From Cardinium endosymbiont of Dermatophagoides farinae (GTDB lineage Bacteria > Bacteroidota > Bacteroidia > Cytophagales > Amoebophilaceae): DNA of 64,000 nt. The translations under genes and the position numbers were made by a program. Every line of letters starts with the position of its first letter. Position 1 is the first letter of the stretch. The stretch covers positions 22,737-86,736 of the forward strand of contig NZ_VMBH01000002.1 of the NCBI RefSeq assembly GCF_007559345.1. Reading direction: 5' to 3'. A model generated the notes under the pieces. That model was not told the origin of the DNA and searched no databases. It worked only from the letters and a program-made list of their open reading frames with translations. Shown piece by piece: positions 35,590 to 45,395 of this stretch.

Positions 35590-37896
35590 TTATGTAGGAT
35601 TCATATGTAAAATCTGATTACATATATTTTCCATTTCTGATATCCACGTTAAAACATTATTTTTTTTAGACCATGGAATGTAAAACTCCATAGTATCTTT
35701 TGCTATTCTTTTCTGGTCTTCTAGTTTTCTTGCAGATATAGTTCGTAGATTATGCAGTCTATCAGCTAGTTTAATCTGAACGACACGAATGTCCTTACAT
35801 TGATTCAATATATTTTGATTATCAGACTTATCTAATTTCCATCGAAACCCATAAGTATTATAATGCGTAATCATGTCTACTATATAAGCCACTTCCATTC
35901 CATATAGTAATTCTATTTGCTCTAATGTAACGGTTGTATCCTCTACTACATCATGTAATAGAGCAGCCAAAATGGTGTCATCGTCTTTTGTAGCCTCTAA
36001 TACAATCTTAACTACCCCCATAGGATGGGTATAATAAGGATCACCTGACTTACGTATAACACTTCCATGCGCTTTCTTAATAAACTGAATGGTTTCTTTT
36101 ACCTTTTGCTCAGTTAAAGTTGTATTACTTACAAGTAAACGAATGAGCTCTTTTTCTTGAGCCAAACTTTCATCCGTTTCTGCTACCTTATTAGATAAGT
36201 CATCGGTATGGTATCGTTTAAATTGCATAACTTTTTTACCATTAATAGGTAATATGTAGAGACAGGCTAAACCAGTTTCTGTTTCTATGGTTTCTATATA
36301 TCCTCCATGCGCTTGTACCATTTGTCTGCTTTCTTCTTGGTACAGACTATGGATGGTTTTAGGTATACAGCATGAATTAATTTCATCTGTAACTACGTAA
36401 GTAGGTGATATATTTGGCCTATCTGCATCTGCAGATATAAAAAAAGCGAGTGCAGATAATATGGGCGCTTTTAACTGCTTCTCGTGCGTACTATATATAG
36501 ATACCTGATTAGGTTCAGGAAAAGGGTAAGATAACAGTGTGTCTAAAATAGTTAAATAAACGGTATGATCTATGATATATTTACCCTGACATAGGTTTAA
36601 AAAATTTATAGTCAATAATCTTTCAAAAGTGGTGGGGACAGTTAATAAATATTTTTCTTTTGTTTTTTTCGTTACAAGCAACTGTATTGGTATATCTAGT
36701 TTTCTAACCGTTTCATAAGATTTTAGAATTAGTTTCTCTATATCAACTTTATGGATAGATTTTGAGTCTAAGGTAGACGTACGTTCTTCCTTAGCCCTTT
36801 TCAGCAGAGATTGGCTAAATATATAAAGCTTCTTCTGGAATTCCTGTATAGGTAGGCTTGCTACATATGGGTTTAACTCATCAGCCATATCTTGTAGTAC
36901 TTTTCCATTATAGGTAGGGTCTAATCGGTTCCAGTTGGCTTGATTATGTAGAGAATCTAGCGCATACTGTTGATCACAGCTTCTAGTTAACGCTATAGTT
37001 TGTAATTGTCTGTTAGTTGTATTCCTTAGATATCGATATACTAAACAACTGAGTAAAATGGTTAATCCTATCATTGTTTCTGTAGTTATCAACTCTTTAT
37101 AACTTACAAGGTCTAAATGAGGCGGTATCCATCTATATATCAATAATACAAAAGATAGCATGACTATTGTTATAGTATATGGTAATAATAGACTACTTAA
37201 ACCTTTATTTACTATAAATAGTGCGCAAGACATAGGTGAAAAATGGCTTAACTTCATATAGGTGATGCCAGAAATAAAAAAGACAATACATAACAATATA
37301 GGCCATAATACATGCAACAAACCATTACCTTCCTGTTTATAAGCATGAAACATAGGATAAATGGTTACTATTGTTCCTATAGCCATGACAGCTATATACC
37401 AGTAGATGTAGGAAAATAGATATACTTGCTTCACATAGAAAAATAGTATGGAGCTGTAAATAATAAAATAAATACCTGATGCTATAAAAGTAGTAGCGTT
37501 TTTAGGAAATATATCCTTCCAGTAAGAAGTAGTAAAAATTGATTGAAAATAGTATAGCTTTCTTAACCACCAACGTTTGGTTTCTTGGTTTTGTAGTTTT
37601 ACTGGACTATCATCTGGAATACCTACCCATCCTGTATTTGGCTTTTTAGGCAACAGGTAATGAAAGAGCAATAAAATGGACGCACCATATATAAGAGATA
37701 GGAATACATCACGTTCTCTTATAGCTTGTCCTTTTATAAAGATATGATAAACCGTCATAGCTGTGTTGATGCCCATCGAACATAAGACAGTAGCCGAACG
37801 GGGTCTAAATCCAAAACAAGCCATAATCATTGGAACTGTAACCGAAGGAGTATAGAAATAAAATACTTTATTTAAAAATTGTCTAATATTGCTCAT
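35590..37896 (-). CDS. Symporter-type membrane domain, kinase-like remnant and SpoT-type HD domain (C-terminal part)
   Basis: This 768-residue frame starts with the last helices of a sodium:solute-symporter domain (FYTPSVTVPMIMACFGFRPR) and then more membrane helices (to about 290). A soluble region (about 330-555) ends QMVQAHGGYIETIETETG, like the G-box end of a histidine-kinase ATPase, but a phospho-acceptor His motif is not clear. Residues 580-768 form a RelA/SpoT-type HD domain: YYTHPMGV (H624), AALLHDVVEDT (H648, D649) and IKLADRLHNLRT (D712). No (p)ppGpp synthetase domain follows, so hydrolysis is the expected activity. It overlaps the upstream fragment by 14 bases, and together they look like one original gene. 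Confidence 0.85.
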   Translation of the reverse strand: MSNIRQFLNKVFYFYTPSVTVPMIMACFGFRPRSATVLCSMGINTAMTVYHIFIKGQAIRERDVFLSLIYGASILLLFHYLLPKKPNTGWVGIPDDSPVKLQNQETKRWWLRKLYYFQSIFTTSYWKDIFPKNATTFIASGIYFIIYSSILFFYVKQVYLFSYIYWYIAVMAIGTIVTIYPMFHAYKQEGNGLLHVLWPILLCIVFFISGITYMKLSHFSPMSCALFIVNKGLSSLLLPYTITIVMLSFVLLIYRWIPPHLDLVSYKELITTETMIGLTILLSCLVYRYLRNTTNRQLQTIALTRSCDQQYALDSLHNQANWNRLDPTYNGKVLQDMADELNPYVASLPIQEFQKKLYIFSQSLLKRAKEERTSTLDSKSIHKVDIEKLILKSYETVRKLDIPIQLLVTKKTKEKYLLTVPTTFERLLTINFLNLCQGKYIIDHTVYLTILDTLLSYPFPEPNQVSIYSTHEKQLKAPILSALAFFISADADRPNISPTYVVTDEINSCCIPKTIHSLYQEESRQMVQAHGGYIETIETETGLACLYILPINGKKVMQFKRYHTDDLSNKVAETDESLAQEKELIRLLVSNTTLTEQKVKETIQFIKKAHGSVIRKSGDPYYTHPMGVVKIVLEATKDDDTILAALLHDVVEDTTVTLEQIELLYGMEVAYIVDMITHYNTYGFRWKLDKSDNQNILNQCKDIRVVQIKLADRLHNLRTISARKLEDQKRIAKDTMEFYIPWSKKNNVLTWISEMENICNQILHMNPT

Positions 37897-39059
37897 ATGT
37901 ATGTAATGTGATCAGAATGGTAGCTATACCTATTAAACCAGAGGATATTCGTACAACTCTTAGAGAATATTTATCGGTTCGTTCTCTAGAACCGCTTATG
38001 AAAGGCCATATATCATTAGCAAATAACACAGAACCTGTATGCAAATAAGAGTCAACAGTAGAAATACATAAAGCAATAATAGCTGTTATAAGCAATCCTT
38101 TGATTCCAGGAAAATGATTAAGCTGAATAATATAGTCTAGTATTTTTTGTTTAGGTGGAACACTATTGCCACTTGTATATAAAGCAGCAATAACAACTAA
38201 AAATAGCAGCGAAAAAATGATCCGAATTGTGCCACTTTTAAAAAATACTTTGGTGGCTTGTTGAATAGAAGAAGACATATAAAAACGCTGTATTTGCGCT
38301 GGATCAAAAGTAAATATGGAATGCCAAATGAAATAAGTAAACAGATGAACTAAAGAATTATCCCATATAGGAGATATATCCCAAGTGGCTATTTGAGATA
38401 AATTAAACTGTGACATATTGACAAATTTTTGCCAATTAATCCATGTATTTTGAGAATTGTATAAAAGAGTAAAAGTTAAAATAGGCAAACAAATACTGAA
38501 GAAACAAAATTGATAAACATCTGTTAGCGCTACAGACCTAGCCCCACCTAAAATAGTGTAAGCCGTAACTAATAGTCCTAAAATGATTGTGTAATAATTA
38601 GCATATGCTGGTGCGTTACAAGAAGTAATAGATTCAATAATAATTAGACTAATTTTAAACTGAGCAGAAATCTTAGCTATTGTTACTATAATACCAAAGA
38701 TGGCTGTAAGAATGCGAACAGATCTTCCACATAGCCTACCCATAGATTCAGCAATGGAAAAATCTCCTAGCCACTCTTTCATTCTAACAATAATGAACTG
38801 AGAGGCTAAATAAAACCTAAGTGGGCTACCTAAACTTAGTAGCAACATATATAATCTTTGATAGTAGTAACCAGTCAGTTGGGTATGTAAAAAATTCCCT
38901 CCATAGGTAGCTATTAAAGAAACGATAATGACCCAAGTAGACATATTTCTACTGCCTACTGCATAGTCTCTAAATGTAGCAACTGATCTACTACAGTATA
39001 ATCCTATTGCCAGTGTAGTTACTAAGAATAACTATTATGATCAATAGGTCTATATCCAT
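37883..39059 (-). pseudogene. Sodium:solute-symporter domain (N-terminal part of the same gene), frameshifted
   Basis: The main frame (38944 to 37883) encodes symporter helices: STWVIIVSLIATYGGNFLHT, SLGSPLRFYLASQF, WLGDFSIAESMGRL, YTILGGARSVALTDVYQF and SGNSVPPKQKIL. Coding clearly continues upstream of that ATG (GLYCSRSVATFRDYAVGSRN), and the likely true start MDIDLLIII at 39059 is in another frame, joined by a shift near 39020. A second shift joins it to the HD-bearing frame near 37890. Symporter domains like this occur at the N-terminus of CbrA-type sensor kinases. Whether the pieces make one protein, two, or none is not decided by the sequence. Confidence 0.78.
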
Positions 39060-39211
39060 GGCTTATCTATATTTTTACGTTTTTAGCAAAACACTATAAT
39101 AAAATTTAATAAAATTAAGTGAATACTTCCATCCTGAATGGTAATGGCATATAATATTCATTTAATTTTTGTATTAAGTGTTATAATATATGCGCATACA
39201 TATACTATATA

Positions 39212-39961
39212 ATGGATAATAATCAGATTAAAAGAAAAATCCTATTTGCTATGTTTCGTTTATGTATACTTTTTTATCTATGTCTTGTTGTTTGTAGCTA
39301 CATGGAGCATAGAACCGGTATGTTGCCCAATAAAAACAAGATTCCTATTCAAGAACAATCGGAATGTGGCTCAACAGTGTGTAGTTATGACAGTAGCACT
39401 ATACTTAAAAAAAGATTAAAAAATAAGATAAAAGCCAGTGTTGGTGTTTTGCTTTGCTATACTAATGATAAACAAGAAAGTTTTGTCTTATTAGGTAGAG
39501 AACGAGTAGGAAAATGTGATGGGGGAACATGGTATGAATTAGGTGGAAGTGTGGAAACAGGTGAAAGTTTTTTAGAAGCTGCTATTCGCGAATCAAAAGA
39601 GGAAAGTGGAGGCATATATCAGTTGGATCCCAATGACTTATTGAATAATGGTGTGGTTTGTTATAGTGAGCATAAGAAAAAGGATGGGTGTATTAGAGAA
39701 GAAGTATATATCTTACTGAGAGTAAATGATTTTTATCCTGCTGATGTGTTATGTAAGGCAGTCAATCAGCAAGATAAGGATACTTATAGGGAGAAAGATA
39801 ACTTTAAATGGATTTCATGCGATAGTTTATGCAAAATCGAGCATAATCCTTGTGTATTAAAAGATATAGATGGTAATGAGTATACGTTTATGTTAAGAAC
39901 GTTTTTCTATGATGCATTGAAACGAGATTCATTCCTGGTGAAATTAAAACCTGTAATGTAA
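39212..39961 (+). CDS. Membrane-anchored Nudix hydrolase
   Basis: This 249-residue protein has an N-terminal hydrophobic segment (about 14-29, MFRLCILFYLCLVVC) as anchor or signal. A Nudix domain lies at about residues 75-230. The box is complete: GGSVETGESFLEAAIRESKE then ESGG (Gx5Ex7REx2EEx). The C-terminus ends in a PVM tail. It shares no close similarity with the other two Nudix genes outside the box. An exported or membrane-facing Nudix enzyme is unusual. The substrate is unknown. Confidence 0.8.
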   Translation: MDNNQIKRKILFAMFRLCILFYLCLVVCSYMEHRTGMLPNKNKIPIQEQSECGSTVCSYDSSTILKKRLKNKIKASVGVLLCYTNDKQESFVLLGRERVGKCDGGTWYELGGSVETGESFLEAAIRESKEESGGIYQLDPNDLLNNGVVCYSEHKKKDGCIREEVYILLRVNDFYPADVLCKAVNQQDKDTYREKDNFKWISCDSLCKIEHNPCVLKDIDGNEYTFMLRTFFYDALKRDSFLVKLKPVM

Positions 39962-40095
39962 TTATAATTGAAGCATATAAGTTATAACATATGGTTTATT
40001 TAAAAAATAGATGTTAATGATTCTATCATATGATTTATCGCATAATGGATCTAATAGGTGCTTAGCATTAAAATTATATAAACAAGCATAACAAA

Positions 40096-40530
40096 ATGAA
40101 AGATTACACTGTACAAGTAACAGCTAGAGCGCTAATAGTAAAAAATAGGAAATTGTTACTTGTGAGCAATAATTATAAGCTTTGGTATACACCTGGTGAG
40201 CACTTAAACTCAAGTGAAATGCTTCCAGATTGTATGGTAAGAGAAGTAAAGGAAGAAACTGGAATTGATGTTAAACCAAACCAGATTGTCTATGTTGCAG
40301 AATTTTTTGATAAAAAATACAATGTACATAAGATAGAAGTCTACTTTACTGCAGCAATAATTGTGGATGAACTTCCTAAGAATTGGTTAGATCAAGATGG
40401 TCTGGTTAAAACCTATCAATTTTTTGATGTTCAAGCCTTGAAAGATATCCATGTTGTACCAGCCTTTTTAAAAACAGGAAAATGGTTAAATATTGATATT
40501 GATGTTTATCAAGGGTCAGAGAAGCGATAA
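40096..40530 (+). CDS. Nudix hydrolase, copy 2 with altered Nudix box
   Basis: This 144-residue, inverted near-copy of the gene at 21344-21790 has the box reading GEHLNSSEMLPDCMVREVKE. The invariant first Gly of Gx5E is Glu here, although the REVKEETGI helix with its metal-binding Glu residues is kept. The change may lower or alter activity, and the rest of the protein is highly conserved. It lies just outside the right module. Confidence 0.85.
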   Translation: MKDYTVQVTARALIVKNRKLLLVSNNYKLWYTPGEHLNSSEMLPDCMVREVKEETGIDVKPNQIVYVAEFFDKKYNVHKIEVYFTAAIIVDELPKNWLDQDGLVKTYQFFDVQALKDIHVVPAFLKTGKWLNIDIDVYQGSEKR

Positions 40531-40945
40531 AACAATATTATATAGTAGAGGGGTTTTTGTATTTAAGTGTGTATATATTTTATAGGTTGTCTATTTCTAT
40601 AGCATTTCACCCTTAAATTATACAGTAAAAATACACCTAAAGACGTGATCAGAAAGGAGATAAACGTATTGCTAGACTCAGGTGTAGACTTATGCAAACT
40701 TTTTAACCAAGGCGTCTTACTCAAACAATTAAGAATTGGAATCAGAAACGTATGCCAATTTAGGCTATAGTCTAAACATATAAATACTAATTATCATTAT
40801 GCTCTACCGATCGTACATAGTTTAAATTAGGTATAGAAACTGATTTTCATTTATTAATACATTCTACATGTTTTTATGGCTAACGGTATATTATAGAAAT
40901 AAAAACTGAACTAAATTAAACTAGTTTAAACTAAACCAGATTAGA
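40531..40945. promoter_or_regulatory. Gap ending in TTTAGTTTAAAC repeats (candidate centromere, right par locus)
   Basis: It is non-coding. Near its right end are TAGTTTAAACTA (40922-40933) and AGTTTAAACT (40953-40962, inside the last codons of the small gene), within a run of AACTAAA/TTAGTTT words. The matching cluster at 41876-41937 flanks the other side of the ParA operon. Confidence 0.6.
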
Positions 40946-41209
40946 TTAGTTTAGTTTAAACTTTTCTACCTCTGAACGTAATGAGTTTAAAAGATACTTA
41001 GAACAAAGCTTTCTCCTGGACACATCTCCATCAAAATAAAGAAATATTTTTTCTAATAGTTCTGACATCTCTTTTGTAAATGGTACCGTTATTTCTTTGA
41101 CATGTTTATTGCCTACTACAGAAGTGGATATATCCTCTGCTCTACTAACTATAGCATCACCTTTTTCTGTTATACTAGGAATAACTCTATTTTTTTTAAA
41201 ACTAGACAT
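40946..41209 (-). CDS. Small ParB-like/ribbon-helix-helix partner of the right ParA
   Basis: This 87-residue basic protein overlaps the end of the ParA gene by 8 bases, the usual tight coupling of a ParA ATPase and its small DNA-binding partner. KEITVPFTKEMSELLEKIFL then YFDGDVSRRKLCSKYLLNSL fits a ribbon-helix-helix dimerisation fold (one strand, two helices). It is expected to bind the AGTTTAAACT repeats around the operon. The assignment rests mainly on context. Confidence 0.65.
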   Translation of the reverse strand: MSSFKKNRVIPSITEKGDAIVSRAEDISTSVVGNKHVKEITVPFTKEMSELLEKIFLYFDGDVSRRKLCSKYLLNSLRSEVEKFKLN

Positions 41210-41861
41210 AAGATTCTACCTCTTTTTTTAGATTTAATATTTCAATTCTTGACTTTAAGTCGTTCATTTCTATAACCCCAAAACCTTCAGATGAAGCTAC
41301 CTTATATACCTTTCTATTATAAACCTTAATCTGAGAAGGAGACAATACATGCGTATAATCCTGAAAAAATAACTCTGCATCACTAATAGATTGATCTAAG
41401 TAATGAACAGAGCAATTATTTAGTATGTAAAAAGTCTTACGGTGGTTATTTTGACAATGGGTTTCTTCTAATAACCAACAAAACTCTTCTATAACTTCAA
41501 TATCATTTTGAGAAGGTGTAAATGGGATATATACAATATCAGAAATTAACAAAGATGTTCTTAAACTTTTACTATCACTACCCTGTACATCTATTATCAC
41601 AACATCATAATTTTTAGAATCTTCGACAACCGAGTTTCTTAAATCATCTACCTGAATAGAAGAAAACACCTGAGGCTTTTCAGGATGATATTCATTACGC
41701 CTAGATACCCATTTAGAACAAGTTCTTTGACGTATATCGCAATCTACAATTTTAACTTTTAGATTACTATGCGCGAAAGAAACAGATAAATTCTGAGTTA
41801 ACGTTGACTTTCCAGAACCTCCTTTTACTTGTAAAAATGCTACTATGATTCCTCTTTCCAT
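41202..41861 (-). CDS. parA: ParA-type partition ATPase (right module, short type)
   Basis: This 219-residue protein lacks the N-terminal DNA-binding extension of the left ParA. It has the deviant Walker A KGGSGKST (about 13-20), KIVDCDIRQRTCSKW (Walker A') and VVIIDVQGSDSKS (Walker B). Short ParA proteins work with small centromere-binding partners, which matches the next gene. This shows that the right module has a different, exchangeable partition cassette. Confidence 0.87.
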   Translation of the reverse strand: MERGIIVAFLQVKGGSGKSTLTQNLSVSFAHSNLKVKIVDCDIRQRTCSKWVSRRNEYHPEKPQVFSSIQVDDLRNSVVEDSKNYDVVIIDVQGSDSKSLRTSLLISDIVYIPFTPSQNDIEVIEEFCWLLEETHCQNNHRKTFYILNNCSVHYLDQSISDAELFFQDYTHVLSPSQIKVYNRKVYKVASSEGFGVIEMNDLKSRIEILNLKKEVESYV

Positions 41862-41875
41862 ATTTTAATAAAATA

Positions 41876-41937
41876 TATTGAACCAAACTAAATTAGTTCA
41901 GTTCAGTTCAAACTTATTTAGTTTAGTTTAAACTAAA
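41876..41937. promoter_or_regulatory. Repeat cluster upstream of the right parA (operator/centromere candidate)
   Basis: It contains TTAGTTCAGTTCAGTTCAAA and the perfect palindrome TTTAGTTTAAACTAAA (41922-41937), 60 bases before the parA start. With the equivalent words at 40903-40965 it brackets the par operon, as expected for a partner-binding, autoregulatory site. Confidence 0.6.
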
Positions 41938-41987
41938 AATTACTATACAAGGAAAATGTATTCTTACAATTCCAGTAATACGAATAG

Positions 41988-44255
41988 TTATCTATAACTC
42001 ATGTGACGTAAAACCCAGTAACCATATTTATTAGTAATAGCTACTCGATCAAACCCAGCTTCTCTTAACGCACTCCCAACTAATTTAGTATTCAGTCTAA
42101 TAGTAGTACCAACAATTCCCTGCAAATATCTAAGTATATCTGTAGCTGTCATAAATTCCCCCTCTGATTTAGTAGAAGGTGAAAGATACTGTACGATTAA
42201 CTCGACCTCTGTAGATTTAGTCTTAAATTGATCAGAACGAATTTTTAACTCTAAAAATTCCTTTTCACTTAATTCTCCACTACAATTATCAAATTTATAC
42301 AAATGATAAGCCTCCTCCCAGGCTTTCTCCAATATATATATGGCTTCATCATCTAAATAATCAATAGAATCTACCTCAAAACTAATCCATCTACTATTAC
42401 CCAAATCTGATCGTAAAAATTCAACATTATTGGTACTACCTAAAAAAGAAGCTATACGAGGGGCCGTTATTTCATCTTCTTGATAAGGCAAACGGACATT
42501 AACATAAGGCTGAGAAATCCAAGCCTTAATTACCTCTGAATTAGATCGAAGCTGATGCAATTCATCTAAATTTATAATAAAGTTTCTGATAAGGGATTTT
42601 TGTGCATCTTTCTCATTACTAATAACCGGGTTACCATTGTAATACTTTATAAGAGAGCGAGGACATAAAAACCGACAAAAATAACTTTTACCTATATTTT
42701 CCTTTACAGAACATAAAATTAAGGCATGTTTATTGATCCCTTCTGGTTCAAAAACCGTACGAATAGACCTAATCATCCACTTCCTGAGATGTGTATACCA
42801 ATATTGATTACTTTCAGACGTAGGATCCTTTAAATGAACGTAATTAGCCAGTTGACGAATATAATCCTTACTACCATCAAATTCATTTCCTTCAAAAGAT
42901 AAAAAATAAGATTCTATAGGATTAAAACGTTCTACAAAAAAAGACTTTAATATGCAGTTAATCAAATCTAAAGAACACTCAAAATTGTGTCTATCTAAAT
43001 TATCTCTTAGTTCATTTACGTTAATTTTTTTCCATAAATCAGGATTACGCTTAATACTCATTTCACGCTCTTGAGTAACTACATTCAATCGAAAATTAAA
43101 CTTATTACTTAAATAGGCTTTCACTTTACTGCGTTTAGTACTACATGATTTTCTAACGTTATGGTTATTAATAGAATTTACTGTAATAGATTGTACCTGT
43201 TGTACACTAGAATCTATAAGTATCTGAAAATCATTAGTAGTATACCTTTGAAAGTATTCCGCTATATCCTTTACATCTCCTGGCAATTGAACGGATACAA
43301 TACCAAAAGAATCTCGTAACTTCTTAGAAGCATTCTTCCCTGCCTCATCATTATCATAACAACATAGTAGTACGAAAGTCTTACTACATAAAACTCTCAA
43401 CAAATCATCACTAGGCATCTGATGCTCTGACTGCAGAGAAATAACATTAACAAACCCATGAGCATAAGCACTCATACAATCTTTCTCCCCTGCTGTAAAC
43501 AGGACATAATCTAAATTTCCTTCAGGTAATTGAACCAACCCAAAAACATCATCTTTAGTTTGGTTTTTATAAGAAAATGATTTCTTTTGACCTTTAAAAT
43601 ATGGATCACTTGAAAAAGAACATTCTATTGATGGGATATAGACTTTAACCCTACCAGATATATGATAGGCTGCTACAATCTGATGCTTTTCAGCATATTT
43701 GAAGGATAAAGATCGACCAGAATTACTTGTATAAGATAAAAAAGCCACCTGTTTAACATCAAACCTTTCTAAAACAGATTGATCAATACCATACTGTGAC
43801 CAGTATTCTAGATATAACTTAGAAATAAAAGATTCTGAGTAAGGTATATACTCAATAGAAAGTGTTTGAGAAGGTAAAGAAGATTCAGGTTTTTTAACTA
43901 TAGATGTATTAGAATAGATAGGTTTATGAATGACATTTTGACCTTTATTATCACACAACCCCAAACACATTTCTTGGTCAATTAATTCTAAAAGTTCCTT
44001 AAATTGTGTTCTACAGTCTAGCCCATAATAATCCGCCCACATTTTAAAGGCATCTCCCTGGTGACCTGTATTAAATGATTTAAATTTCCAAGTCCCTTTT
44101 TCTTGATAAATAGACATACTTGGTCTATCATCTTTTTCTGAAAATATTGACTTGTAATTTTTTTTTCTTAAATTTGATCTAAATGTGGGAACCAAGTAGC
44201 GGATGAGGTATTCCTCTCCCCCTACCTTTTCCAGGATTTTCTCTTTTGTTATCAT
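41988..44255 (-). CDS. Plasmid primase/helicase (right copy, intact)
   Basis: The protein is 755 residues from ATG 44255, chosen because the left copy starts at the same MITKEKILEKVGG. The N-terminal ~90 residues look like a DnaG-type primase entry domain without zinc Cys residues (SMSIYQEKGTWKFKSFNTGH, QGDAFKMWADYYG). A TOPRIM domain follows (VLFTAGEKDCMSAYAHGFV, LLCCYDNDEAGKNA). The C-terminal half is a VirE/D5-like ATPase with P-loop SVKENIGKSYF, FIINLDELHQ and ASFLGSTNNVEFLRSDLG. It probably unwinds and primes at the adjacent iteron origin. This is the only uninterrupted copy in the window. Confidence 0.85.
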   Translation of the reverse strand: MITKEKILEKVGGEEYLIRYLVPTFRSNLRKKNYKSIFSEKDDRPSMSIYQEKGTWKFKSFNTGHQGDAFKMWADYYGLDCRTQFKELLELIDQEMCLGLCDNKGQNVIHKPIYSNTSIVKKPESSLPSQTLSIEYIPYSESFISKLYLEYWSQYGIDQSVLERFDVKQVAFLSYTSNSGRSLSFKYAEKHQIVAAYHISGRVKVYIPSIECSFSSDPYFKGQKKSFSYKNQTKDDVFGLVQLPEGNLDYVLFTAGEKDCMSAYAHGFVNVISLQSEHQMPSDDLLRVLCSKTFVLLCCYDNDEAGKNASKKLRDSFGIVSVQLPGDVKDIAEYFQRYTTNDFQILIDSSVQQVQSITVNSINNHNVRKSCSTKRSKVKAYLSNKFNFRLNVVTQEREMSIKRNPDLWKKINVNELRDNLDRHNFECSLDLINCILKSFFVERFNPIESYFLSFEGNEFDGSKDYIRQLANYVHLKDPTSESNQYWYTHLRKWMIRSIRTVFEPEGINKHALILCSVKENIGKSYFCRFLCPRSLIKYYNGNPVISNEKDAQKSLIRNFIINLDELHQLRSNSEVIKAWISQPYVNVRLPYQEDEITAPRIASFLGSTNNVEFLRSDLGNSRWISFEVDSIDYLDDEAIYILEKAWEEAYHLYKFDNCSGELSEKEFLELKIRSDQFKTKSTEVELIVQYLSPSTKSEGEFMTATDILRYLQGIVGTTIRLNTKLVGSALREAGFDRVAITNKYGYWVLRHMSYR

Positions 44256-44322
44256 AAGTTTAAGTTTTAATCCTTGGAAGTATAATTCTTTCATTGATCT
44301 GGGTACCAGCCAAATAAATTAA

Positions 44323-44351
44323 AAACTAGCCTTCCTCGGGAGGCTTTTTTT
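44323..44351 (-). terminator. Rho-independent-type hairpin (right)
   Basis: AGCCTTCC (44328-44335) pairs with GGGAGGCT (44338-44345), with one G-T pair, flanked by A- and T-runs, between the 71-residue gene and the primase. It is the counterpart of 16750-16777. Confidence 0.7.
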
Positions 44352-44565
44352 ATGCCTTTCTACTATTTCTTTCAAAGAACTTAAAATAATTTTCCTTAAT
44401 ACCATCCGCATTGACTATGTCAATACAGCTTTGAATAACACCTTTTAACGTAATATTAAAGCCCTTATTTAAAGCATCAGTGTGCACAGCACGTAGGGAC
44501 ATGTAGTCCTCGTGAGACATCTTTAAACTGTAATTCCTGGTAATTTTTGGTTCTTTATCATTCAT
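44350..44565 (-). CDS. Small 71-residue protein beside the origin (right only)
   Basis: The product is charged (TRNYSLKMSHEDYMSLRAVH ... ITLKGVIQSCIDIVNADG). A short strand followed by two helices could be a ribbon-helix-helix DNA-binding protein. It takes the place of the unrelated 121-residue gene in the left module, so it is part of a swapped replication or copy-control cassette. I do not recognise a family. Confidence 0.55.
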   Translation of the reverse strand: MNDKEPKITRNYSLKMSHEDYMSLRAVHTDALNKGFNITLKGVIQSCIDIVNADGIKENYFKFFERNSRKA

Positions 44566-45395
44566 GCTCCAAAATTATATAATTCTATGGTATAAAACAA
44601 ACTTTTCATATAAAAAGTTTAAACATTTTTAAACTTCATGTAAAAATGTAATTAAATGTAAGAATTACACTATTAAACCATACATTAATAAAATACTAAT
44701 AATCAACACAAAAGTTTGTTAAATGTAAGAATGTAAGATAAAATAATATCTTTAAATATATTATGTACCTGTATACATATATGTTAATATATGTGTATAA
44801 ACTACATATATTTATAGTTATTTTAATTTTATCTTACATTCTTACATTCAGTATTTTAATTATTTGATTTTCAGTAATATCATTAATGTAATATATACGA
44901 ATATACATCCTACATTATCTTACATTCTTACATTAGTATACCTATTTTTGTACCATATAAACGCCATTTTTCTAATCCATATGCATATTTTATAGTTTAT
45001 AAACGAAGCAAAATAATCCATATGAAATATATAATACATTGATTATAAGTTTATTATACATGTAGTACTTATAAAAACACATGTATAAAAATAAAAATAC
45101 ACTTTATTAGATACATGAATTATACATATTATATTGGTTATTAAAATTTTATGTGTATGATTTAATCTAACATTACACATACTCACATAGACACTTCAAC
45201 AGACACTTCAGTAAACATAAATCAAGCTGATTATGAGTAGATTGTATATGTACATATGTCTACTTTTAAAATGAAACACATATACATATATATAATAACT
45301 TGATATTCAGATTAATAACTATAATACAAGTGTCTTCAGAAGTATCAATAGAAAATAGACAAACACGGATACATATAATGGATACTTTCCATCTC
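44566..45395. other. Iteron-type replication origin region (right)
   Basis: This is an 830-base AT-rich region. ATGTAAG or its complement occurs at 44656, 44723, 44731, 44833, 44841, 44919 and 44927. Three pairs are 8 bases apart, exactly the spacing of the left module's ACGTAAG pairs. The rest (44945-45395) is gene-free with scattered TATACAT and GATTAT words. The left and right origins differ by one base in the iteron core. Confidence 0.7.
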
